NCBI GenBank assembly: GCA_002284895.1
Contig: CP015605.1
Span: 620,001-684,000, forward strand
DNA: 64,000 bases
Source: Actinobacteria bacterium IMCC19121
Lineage (GTDB): Bacteria > Actinomycetota > Actinomycetes > Nanopelagicales > Nanopelagicaceae
Direction: 5' to 3'
Shown here: positions 46,088 to 52,903 of the stretch, one piece after another
Position numbering within the stretch: position 1 is the first letter of the stretch
Layout of the letters: each line of letters begins with the position of its first letter
Made by a program: the position numbers and the translations under genes
Notes under the pieces: model-generated
What the model was told of the DNA's origin: nothing
Databases searched by the model: none
Seen by the model: the letters and a program-made list of their open reading frames with translations, nothing else

Positions 46088-47221
46088 ATGAAAACTCCAC
46101 CGCTTGTGAATCCTGGTCCAGCACTCAATGCGCAGCAAGCGCGTCGATATAGTCGCCAGATTGTTATTCCACAGATTCAAGCAAGTGGTCAAGAGCGAAT
46201 TCAAAATGCAAAGGTTTTATGCATTGGAGCAGGGGGTCTTGGTTCTCCAGCGCTTATTTATTTAGCAGCAGCCGGAGTTGGAACTATTGGAATAGTTGAT
46301 TTCGATACTGTTGATGAATCAAATCTGCACCGCCAAGTCCTTTATGGTCAATCAGATATCGGAAAAAAGAAAGTAGATATAGCAAAATCTAAGCTTCAAG
46401 AAAGTAATCCATTAGTTAAAGTCAATGTTTATCCGGTCAGAATCAATCCTTCAAATGTTTTTCAAATTATGGCCGACTATGACATAGTCATTGATGCCAC
46501 AGATAATTTCGCAACGCGCTACTTAATTAACGATGCAGCAGTACTACTCAATAAACCTTATGTGTGGGGTTCAGTAAATCGCTTTGATGGGCAAGCTGCG
46601 GTTTTTTGGAGCACTCTTGGTCCGTGCTATCGCTGTCTGCATCCAGAACCTCCCGCACCAGGATCAGTTCAAAGCTGTGCAGATGCAGGTGTATTTGGTG
46701 TGTTGTGCGCTTCAATTGCATCGATTCAAGTTAATGAAGTGATTAAAGCGATCACTGGCATTGGCGAGCTTCAAATTGGAAAACTTATGATCTATGAAGC
46801 ATTAGAAGCTGAGTACACAAAGATTGATATTCATAAAAACCCACAGTGTGTAATTTGCGGCGAGAATCCAACACAGCTCAACCTTTTAGAGAACTATGAA
46901 AGCTTCTGCGGTGTGGCTTCTGCACCGGAAATTTCCGTTGAAGATTTAAAGAAGAAGTTTGCGGCCAAAGATGACTTTATTCTCATTGACGTCAGAGAAC
47001 CAGAAGAGTTTGCAAACTCTAGAATCCCTGGCTCAGTTTTGATTCCTAAGGCAGGTTTTTTCGACGCATCCGCTTTAGATCTACTTCCCAGAGATAAAGA
47101 GATTATTCTTCATTGTCGCTCTGGGGTTAGATCAGCACATTGTCTAGCCATCATTCAAGGGGCAGGCTTTATAAATTCACGACATCTTGGCGGGGGAATA
47201 CTTGCATGGGAGAAGCAGTGA
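46088..47221 (+). CDS. MoeB/ThiF-like adenylyltransferase with rhodanese domain
   Basis: E1-like enzyme (377 aa) that adenylates the C-terminus of a ubiquitin-like sulphur carrier (MoaD/ThiS/CysO type) and moves sulphur. The ATP-binding GAGGLGSPALIYLAAAGVG, DNFATRY and zinc pairs CYRC/CVIC are in the first 260 residues; a rhodanese domain with active Cys in LHCRSGVRS fills about 280-375. It is MoeZ-like. The mshB gene overlaps its end by 4 nt, so sulphur metabolism genes are adjacent. Confidence 0.92.
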   Translation: MKTPPLVNPGPALNAQQARRYSRQIVIPQIQASGQERIQNAKVLCIGAGGLGSPALIYLAAAGVGTIGIVDFDTVDESNLHRQVLYGQSDIGKKKVDIAKSKLQESNPLVKVNVYPVRINPSNVFQIMADYDIVIDATDNFATRYLINDAAVLLNKPYVWGSVNRFDGQAAVFWSTLGPCYRCLHPEPPAPGSVQSCADAGVFGVLCASIASIQVNEVIKAITGIGELQIGKLMIYEALEAEYTKIDIHKNPQCVICGENPTQLNLLENYESFCGVASAPEISVEDLKKKFAAKDDFILIDVREPEEFANSRIPGSVLIPKAGFFDASALDLLPRDKEIILHCRSGVRSAHCLAIIQGAGFINSRHLGGGILAWEKQ

Positions 47222-48072
47222 AAAATTCATATCAGGGCTATCGAATTCTGCTTGTGCATGCTCACCCAGATGATGAAACCATTAACAACGGTGCAACTAT
47301 GGCCCTTTATGCATCACTCGGTGCGCAAGTAACTCTAGTAACGTGCACGCGAGGTGAAGAGGGAGAAGTTTTGGTCCCATCACTTTCTCATCTAGCTAGC
47401 AGTGAAAAAGATGAATTAGGAAAGCACCGCGAAATTGAATTAGCTCTTGCAATGAAAGCACTTGGCATTACAGACTTTAGATTCCTTGGAAACTATCGAG
47501 ATAGCGGAATGATGGGGACAGAACCAAATAATCGTCCTGATGTTTTTTGGCAAGCAGATTTGGATTCAGCAGCTGGTGAGTTAGTTAATATCATTGAAGA
47601 AGTGAAGCCGCATGTATTGATTACTTATGATGAAATCGGTGGCTATGGACACCCAGATCACATAAAGGCGCACTTAGTTGCGATGAGAGCCAGTGAATTA
47701 GCAACATGGCAGATTCAAAAGATTTACTGGAACACGGTTCCCAAATCAGTTATTGCCCAGGGAATGGAAGCCATGAAAGAGGTTGGCTCTGATTTCTTTG
47801 GAGCTGAGAGCGTTGATGATTTGCCATTTGCCAAAGATGATTCATTTGTAACCACATTGATTGACGGTAATGATTTTGTAGATGCCAAAATGGCGGCAAT
47901 GAAAGCCCATGAGACTCAGATTGCATTAGATGGGCCATTTTTTGCACTATCCAATAACTTGGGATTACAAGTCTGGGGCCACGAGTACTACACCCTAGTT
48001 AAAGGGCCAAAGAGTGAGCCTTTTGATGAGCAAGGCCGTGAAAGTGATTTAACTTCTGGAGTAATTCTCTAA
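47218..48072 (+). CDS. mshB: GlcNAc-Ins deacetylase (mycothiol biosynthesis), PIG-L family
   Basis: Zinc deacetylase making the GlcN-Ins intermediate of mycothiol. The 284-aa protein has the PIG-L signature HAHPDDETINNGA, TCTRGEEGEV, RDSGMMGT and YGHPDHI, which together fit MshB rather than generic LmbE-like proteins. GTG 47218 overlaps the MoeB stop (GTGA) and follows GGGAGAAG by about 4 nt; an ATG at 47206 is an alternative. It implies that the organism makes mycothiol, though Mca-type amidase activity is a related possibility. Confidence 0.87.
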   Translation: MKNSYQGYRILLVHAHPDDETINNGATMALYASLGAQVTLVTCTRGEEGEVLVPSLSHLASSEKDELGKHREIELALAMKALGITDFRFLGNYRDSGMMGTEPNNRPDVFWQADLDSAAGELVNIIEEVKPHVLITYDEIGGYGHPDHIKAHLVAMRASELATWQIQKIYWNTVPKSVIAQGMEAMKEVGSDFFGAESVDDLPFAKDDSFVTTLIDGNDFVDAKMAAMKAHETQIALDGPFFALSNNLGLQVWGHEYYTLVKGPKSEPFDEQGRESDLTSGVIL

Positions 48073-48383
48073 TGCGAAAAATCTATGCCATCGCAATTGG
48101 AGCTGGTCTTGGGGCTGGATCTGTTTTTCTGCACTCCTCATTAGTTCCTTTTGGTTTGATTTTCGTTCTGCTTGCAACTTTGGTCGGTATTTGGAGTATT
48201 GGTCGCATGTGGGGTGGGCGTACTCTAAAAATATTGGCTGCAGCGGCTTGGACCTTTGTAGTCTTGCGTGCAGGCTTTCCAGGTGTTAATCAGGAGTACT
48301 TAATTGAAGGTAGTGCTATTGGAATTTCACTGATAAATATTGGATTTCTAGTATTAGTTGTAGGTGTGTTGCTACCTGCTTAA
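48072..48383 (+). CDS. Small four-helix membrane protein (DUF6113-like)
   Basis: A 103-aa protein with about four hydrophobic segments (AIAIGAGLGAGSVFL; PFGLIFVLLATLVGIWSIG; ILAAAAWTFVVL; ISLINIGFLVLVVGVLL). A small membrane protein of this type often follows mshB in actinobacteria (DUF6113, recalled and not checked). Its ATG overlaps the mshB stop by 1 nt. Function unknown. The end overlaps cysS by 4 nt. Confidence 0.75.
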   Translation: MRKIYAIAIGAGLGAGSVFLHSSLVPFGLIFVLLATLVGIWSIGRMWGGRTLKILAAAAWTFVVLRAGFPGVNQEYLIEGSAIGISLINIGFLVLVVGVLLPA

Positions 48384-49738
48384 CGCCAGTTCCAGGTTTG
48401 TCCATTAGGGCCATCCATAATCTCAATGCCACTTTCTTCTAGTTTGATTCGCAGCTCATCACTTTCCACCCATCGCTTTTCATTTCTTGCAATCTGGCGC
48501 TGTTTGAGGATCTCTTCTTGTTCTAACGTTAAAGGCTTAATCACTTCTTCTCGCGCAAGATCAAGTCCCAATATCTGATCTGCATAGAGAAAAAGCGCTG
48601 CGCGATTAGTACTGTTTTCATTCTTTTCCAAAGTACGCAGGTATTGAATCGCTTTTGGTGTGTCAAGATCGTTATCAATGATTGTTAAAAACTCTTCATC
48701 TTTCTGGGGAAGCTGATTACCCCAGCTCTTAATCTTCTTGCGCCATCGCTTCAAAGTTGCATCTGCAGCTTCTATGGAGGCCCATGTTAAATCCATCTGG
48801 GATCTATATCGGTTCTCTAGAAAACAAAGCCTGACTGCAAGGGGATCAAAACCACGATCTATGACATCTTTAAGCAGAACAACGTTTCTGGCACTTTTAG
48901 ACATCTTGCGGCCTTCAAAAAGCAGATGCTCCCCATGAAGCCATAGATCTACGCTCTCATTTCCCGTGATGGCATTTGATTGAGCGCGTTCATTTTCATG
49001 GTGAGGAAAACGTAGATCGATTCCACCGACATGAAGATTTATATGCGAATTAAGGAAATGTAGTGACATTGCCGAGCATTCAATATGCCATCCTGGAAAA
49101 CCTGGACCCCATGGTGAATCCCAAATCATTTCTTTGCGTCCGCCAGCGTTTTTCCAGAGCGCCCAGTCAGCGTGAAAACGTTTAGCGCCATCCTCACTGT
49201 ATTCATAGCGATGGCCAGGTTGAAGGGCATCTAAGCGGTTACCGCTTATTGCGCCGTAACTTGGAAATGCTTGAGCAGAAAAATAGACCGTGCCATCTTC
49301 ACCCACATATGCAAAGTCTTTAGCAATGAGTTGCTCAATCATTGTGAGCATTAATTCAATAGATTCACTAGCTCTTGGGTAAGCATCTGCCTGTTCAATG
49401 TTTAGACGAGTTAAGTCTGTGTGAAAAGCTGCTTCATATTTTCGAGCTACTGCAAATGGATCAATTGATTCAGCCTTAGCTTGGGCGAGCATTTTGTCTT
49501 CACTCTCAATATCTTCAGACATATGCCCAACATCAGTAATATTCTGAATCAGTTTTACATTAACACCATGTGCTATTAGAACTCGGCGTACTAAATCTGA
49601 GAGAAGGAAAGTTCTTAAATTTCCAACATGGGCATCTCGATAAACCGTTGGTCCACAGCAATACATTGTTGTCGTGCCATTAGTTGAAGTGACGGGTGCA
49701 AGTTTTCGACTTGCTGTGTCATATAGATGAAGGCTCAC
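48380..49738 (-). CDS. cysS: Cysteinyl-tRNA synthetase (divergent HVGN form)
   Basis: Class I synthetase, 452 aa. The active-site zinc cysteine C28 is in YCCGPTVYRDAHVGN, the HIGH box reads HVGN, and KMSKS, WHIECSAM and FPHHENE (zinc ligands) are intact. The C-terminal anticodon-binding end (DELRIKLEESGIEIMDGPNG) is present, which separates it from MshC, a mycothiol enzyme of similar fold. CGPTVYRDAH differs from the common CGITVYDLCH, so it belongs to a less common CysRS subtype. It overlaps the small SH3-like gene by 4 nt. Confidence 0.88.
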   Translation of the reverse strand: MSLHLYDTASRKLAPVTSTNGTTTMYCCGPTVYRDAHVGNLRTFLLSDLVRRVLIAHGVNVKLIQNITDVGHMSEDIESEDKMLAQAKAESIDPFAVARKYEAAFHTDLTRLNIEQADAYPRASESIELMLTMIEQLIAKDFAYVGEDGTVYFSAQAFPSYGAISGNRLDALQPGHRYEYSEDGAKRFHADWALWKNAGGRKEMIWDSPWGPGFPGWHIECSAMSLHFLNSHINLHVGGIDLRFPHHENERAQSNAITGNESVDLWLHGEHLLFEGRKMSKSARNVVLLKDVIDRGFDPLAVRLCFLENRYRSQMDLTWASIEAADATLKRWRKKIKSWGNQLPQKDEEFLTIIDNDLDTPKAIQYLRTLEKNENSTNRAALFLYADQILGLDLAREEVIKPLTLEQEEILKQRQIARNEKRWVESDELRIKLEESGIEIMDGPNGQTWNWR

Positions 49739-49935
49739 TTTTTCTCAACCACTTCTTTCCACAGTGCGATTTCATCGTATGAAAATTCAATGAGCTTTCC
49801 ATGTCGATTGCGAAGGGAGATGGGGGACTCTAGATGGCCCACGATGTCGCGGAATCCACCCTCAGGTTCATGCAAGCGGATGGTGACTCGCTTTCCGATG
49901 AGGGCGCTAAATGTGGCCTCTAGACCCTGATTCAT
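49735..49935 (-). CDS. Small SH3-like protein (Rv0428c N-terminal domain-like)
   Basis: A 66-aa beta-rich protein with KRVTIRLHEPEGGFRDIVGH and LRNRHGKLIEFSYDEIALWKEV, which resembles the SH3-like domain found at the N-terminus of actinobacterial Rv0428c-type GNAT proteins, here without the acetyltransferase. Support for being real: the ATG lies exactly 6 nt after TATCGT and the stop overlaps the cysS start by 4 nt. The domain match is from memory and moderate. Confidence 0.65.
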   Translation of the reverse strand: MNQGLEATFSALIGKRVTIRLHEPEGGFRDIVGHLESPISLRNRHGKLIEFSYDEIALWKEVVEKK

Positions 49936-49941
49936 GGCTCA

Positions 49942-49947
49942 ACGATA
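49942..49947 (-). promoter_or_regulatory. -10 box (TATCGT) of the SH3-like protein-cysS operon
   Basis: TATCGT on the minus strand ends 6 nt before the ATG at 49935, with no Shine-Dalgarno. Confidence 0.5.
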
Positions 49948-50033
49948 AACCTTAACTTCAAATATCGCGCTGGGAGAGCCGATACGATTAGAATCTGGGA
50001 GTTGGTAACTAATATTTCTTACGGAGGCTAGTC

Positions 50034-50354
50034 GTGACTTATGTGATCGCCGAACCATGCATCGATGTAAAAGATAAATCATGCATCGCTGAATGTCCTG
50101 TGGACTGCATCTATGAAGGCGACCGTATGCTCTATATCCAAGCCGATGAGTGTGTTGATTGCGGTGCGTGTGAGCCTGTGTGTCCAGTCGAGGCTATTTA
50201 CTATGAGGATGATGTCCCACCACAGTGGAAGCAATTTGGAAAAGTGAATACTGAATTCTTTGTTGAAATTGGTTCACCAGGTGGCGCAAGCAAGGTCGGA
50301 GCAACTGGCACTGACCATGAACTAGTAAAAGCACTTCCTCCAAAGAGCGAGTAA
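50034..50354 (+). CDS. fdxA: 7Fe-type ferredoxin
   Basis: Soluble electron carrier, 106 aa, with [3Fe-4S] and [4Fe-4S] clusters. Cysteines are at C9, C17, C21, C25 and C40, C43, C46, C50; the C9/C17/C50 plus C21/C40/C43/C46 arrangement is that of Azotobacter-type 7Fe ferredoxins and Mycobacterium FdxA. GTG 50034 follows CGGAGG by 7 nt. It could supply electrons to the P450 at 12.7 kb (inference). dapC follows in 4 bp. Confidence 0.94.
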   Translation: MTYVIAEPCIDVKDKSCIAECPVDCIYEGDRMLYIQADECVDCGACEPVCPVEAIYYEDDVPPQWKQFGKVNTEFFVEIGSPGGASKVGATGTDHELVKALPPKSE

Positions 50355-50358
50355 TTTC

Positions 50359-51423
50359 TTGCGCTCTTCACTCCCAGATTTCCCCTGGGACGCTCTTGCC
50401 CCCTATGGAGATAAGGCTCGTGCCCATCCTGGCGGGATTATTGATCTCTCCGTTGGAACACCTGTTGATCCCACACCTGAATTTATCCAAGCAGCTTTGC
50501 GTGAAGCCTCTAACTCACCAAGTTATCCAGTAACTGCTGGCACACCAGAATTACGTGCTGCGATTGCCGCTTGGGCAAAATCTAGATTAGGTGCAAGCGG
50601 TGATTTTGATGTTTTGCCGGTTATTGGTTCAAAAGAGTTAGTTGCATGGCTACCAACAATTTTAGAGTCTAAGAAAGTTCTTATCCCAGAGATTGCATAT
50701 CCCACCTATCACGTGGGTGCACTCATCGCACAGGCCCAGTCAATTACCGTACCAATTAGCGCAAAGAGCTGGCCACAGGCTGATTTAGCATGGATGAATT
50801 CACCATCTAATCCAACTGGGCGCGTCCATAGTGTTGAAGAAATTAAGGAATGCATAGCTTGGTCGCGTGCCAATGATGCAGTATTGATTTCAGATGAGTG
50901 CTATTTGGAGTTTGATCACAATGCCACATCAACTTCAATTATGGCTTTAACAGAAGGAAATAATAAGAACATTTTGGCAGTGCACTCTTTATCTAAGCGC
51001 TCATCAATGGCCGGCTATCGCGCAGCATTTATGGTGGGTGATTCTGCATTAATCGCAAAGATTCGTGAACTTAGAAAGCATGCAGGCATGATGGTTTCTT
51101 TGCCCGTGCAAAAAGCAATGACTGTTGCACTGGGTGATGATTCACATGTTGCCGAGCAACGCGCTCGATACAACGCACGACGTGATGCACTACGACCTGC
51201 ACTTGAAGCATGCGGATTTCGAATTGAATTTAGCGATGCAGGTCTCTACATCTGGTGCACGCGAGATGAAGATGCTTGGAGAAGTGTTGACTGGTTAGCC
51301 GAGCGTGGAATCCTGGCAACCCCAGGTAGTTTCTATGGCGAAAAGGGCAAGCACCACATTCGCATCGCAATGACTGTGACCGATGCAGCCATAAAAGATG
51401 CAGTTGAGCGCTTAAAGGCTTAA
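50359..51423 (+). CDS. dapC: Succinyldiaminopimelate transaminase
   Basis: PLP-dependent class I/II aminotransferase, 354 aa, of the actinobacterial DapC type that follows fdxA in many genomes (M. tuberculosis order fdxC-dapC). Visible are the N-terminal SVGTPVDPTPE, MNSPSNPTGRVH, ISDECYLEF and the PLP-lysine region HSLSKRSSMAGYR. The start is TTG 50359. With DapD it belongs to the succinylase route to meso-DAP. Confidence 0.9.
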   Translation: MRSSLPDFPWDALAPYGDKARAHPGGIIDLSVGTPVDPTPEFIQAALREASNSPSYPVTAGTPELRAAIAAWAKSRLGASGDFDVLPVIGSKELVAWLPTILESKKVLIPEIAYPTYHVGALIAQAQSITVPISAKSWPQADLAWMNSPSNPTGRVHSVEEIKECIAWSRANDAVLISDECYLEFDHNATSTSIMALTEGNNKNILAVHSLSKRSSMAGYRAAFMVGDSALIAKIRELRKHAGMMVSLPVQKAMTVALGDDSHVAEQRARYNARRDALRPALEACGFRIEFSDAGLYIWCTRDEDAWRSVDWLAERGILATPGSFYGEKGKHHIRIAMTVTDAAIKDAVERLKA

Positions 51424-51426
51424 GTG

Positions 51427-52434
51427 ATGGCTGTTGGGATTCTTCTAGTTGGTGGCTTTGGCACACGTTTAATGCCACTGACAAAAAACACGCCAAAACC
51501 AATGCTTACTGTGGCTGGTTTGCCTGTAACAGAGCACCAACTTGCTATGGCGAAAAAAGCTGGAATAACAACTGTAGTTCTTGCTACCTCTTATTTATCT
51601 GAAGTTTTCATTCCATATTTTGGAGATGGATCTAAATGGGGAATGAAACTACTTTATGCAGTTGAAAAAGAGCCTTTGGGCACAGGTGGCGCCATTAGAA
51701 ATGCTGCAAAATTATTGCCTGGAGATGAAACTGTTGTTGTCTTTAATGGAGATGTTTTAAGTTCTCACAATTTAGCGCTTCAAATTCAAGAACATGAAGC
51801 AAATAATGCCGATGTAACATTGCATCTAACTGCAGTTGAAGATGCTCGTGCTTATGGCTGTGTTCCTACTGATTCTGATGGTCGTGTTACAGCTTTCCTA
51901 GAAAAAATGGAAAATCCAGTGACAAATACCATCAACGCTGGGTGCTACGTTTTCAAATCTTCAGTTATCGAATCAATAGAACCTGATTGTGTCGTGAGTG
52001 TAGAGAGAGAAGTCTTCCCAAATCTTGTTGCCAGTCATGGCAAAGTATTTGGTTTTATTGATGATTCCTACTGGCTAGATATCGGCACACCACAAGCACT
52101 TCTTAAAGGATCACGGGACTTAGTAACAGGGATAGCTGATTCCTCAGCCTTAACTTCAGGACTCATTGAGAGCGTAAGCAAGGAATTTTTGATTATGAAA
52201 GGCGCACAAGTAGACCCATCTGCCCATATTGATGATGGTAGCTGCATCTCTAGTGGGGCAGTCGTTGGTGGCGCTGCACAGATCTCTGGTTCGATAATTG
52301 AATCCGGGGCACAAGTCGGCGCTGGTGCAACGATCATTAATTCATTTATCGCATCTGGGGCAGTAGTGGCCGATTTCGCTAAAATATCGGCATCTTTTGT
52401 GACAAATTCAGAAATAATTGAAATCCCCGCCTGA
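51427..52434 (+). CDS. Sugar-phosphate nucleotidyltransferase (ManC/RmlA-like)
   Basis: Activates a sugar-1-phosphate, probably mannose-1-phosphate to GDP-mannose, for glycan synthesis. The 335-aa protein has the GGFGTRLMPLTKNTPKPM signature, substrate motifs PLGTGGAIRN and FNGDVL, and a C-terminal left-handed beta-helix (AQVDPSAHIDDGSC onward). ATG 51427 or GTG 51424 are both possible, 0-3 bp after dapC. Related actinobacterial proteins sit near whiB2 and manB, as here. GDP- versus TDP- or UDP-sugar is not certain. Confidence 0.86.
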   Translation: MAVGILLVGGFGTRLMPLTKNTPKPMLTVAGLPVTEHQLAMAKKAGITTVVLATSYLSEVFIPYFGDGSKWGMKLLYAVEKEPLGTGGAIRNAAKLLPGDETVVVFNGDVLSSHNLALQIQEHEANNADVTLHLTAVEDARAYGCVPTDSDGRVTAFLEKMENPVTNTINAGCYVFKSSVIESIEPDCVVSVEREVFPNLVASHGKVFGFIDDSYWLDIGTPQALLKGSRDLVTGIADSSALTSGLIESVSKEFLIMKGAQVDPSAHIDDGSCISSGAVVGGAAQISGSIIESGAQVGAGATIINSFIASGAVVADFAKISASFVTNSEIIEIPA

Positions 52435-52473
52435 TTTAAGCGTGAATCCCTGCCAATAAGGGTCCATCTCGGC

Positions 52474-52502
52474 TTGACTTATTCGACTTACACGCGTGTA
52501 AT
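52474..52502 (+). promoter_or_regulatory. whiB promoter with embedded palindrome
   Basis: TTGACT (52474-52479), a 17-bp spacer and TGTAAT (52497-52502) form the best sigma-70-like promoter in the window. A perfect 14-bp palindrome TTACACGCGTGTAA (52488-52501) covers the spacer and -10 box. Two direct GACTTA copies (52476-52481, 52485-52490) and an inverted TAAGTC (52514-52519) flank it. It looks like an operator. Confidence 0.7.
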
Positions 52503-52564
52503 TCACTCTTAAGTAAGTCTTTTCCAAGAGGGATGAGACCAGAAGTTTTCAAGGAGAATCGACT

Positions 52565-52864
52565 ATGCCGATTAAACCTGAAGCCACGAACTCCCCAACC
52601 CCCACGACTGGCCCAAAGATCACACTAGCGACCGGCGAGAGTATTGAACTCTCTTGGCAAGAACGCGCACTATGCGCACAAACAGATCCAGAAGCTTTCT
52701 TCCCCGAAAAAGGCGGCTCAACTCGCGAAGCAAAGCGTGTTTGCCTTTCCTGCGATGTTCGTTCAGAGTGTTTGGAATACGCACTTGCACATGACGAACG
52801 TTTTGGAATTTGGGGCGGACTATCAGAGCGCGAACGTCGTCGCTTAAAGCGCCGTTCTGCGTAA
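52565..52864 (+). CDS. whiB: WhiB-family Fe-S transcriptional regulator
   Basis: Iron-sulphur cluster regulator, 99 aa, binding a [4Fe-4S] cluster through C37, C60, C63 and C69 (CLSCDVRSEC). The turn GIWGG (81-85) and basic end RRRLKRRSA are canonical and contact sigma region 4 and DNA. The arrangement is closest to WhiB/WhiB2 (WhmD), the division-linked paralogue. AAGGAG is 8 nt before the ATG. A palindrome lies in its promoter. The surrounding mannose/envelope genes match the WhiB2 neighbourhood. Confidence 0.93.
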   Translation: MPIKPEATNSPTPTTGPKITLATGESIELSWQERALCAQTDPEAFFPEKGGSTREAKRVCLSCDVRSECLEYALAHDERFGIWGGLSERERRRLKRRSA

Positions 52865-52903
52865 GCTTTTAATCCCAACTCTTTAAGAGATGGTGGTTTA
52901 GTT

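Noticed and set aside
48380..49738. MshC (mycothiol ligase) instead of CysRS
   Set aside because: The C-terminal anticodon-binding region with the DGPNG ending typical of CysRS is present, which MshC lacks.
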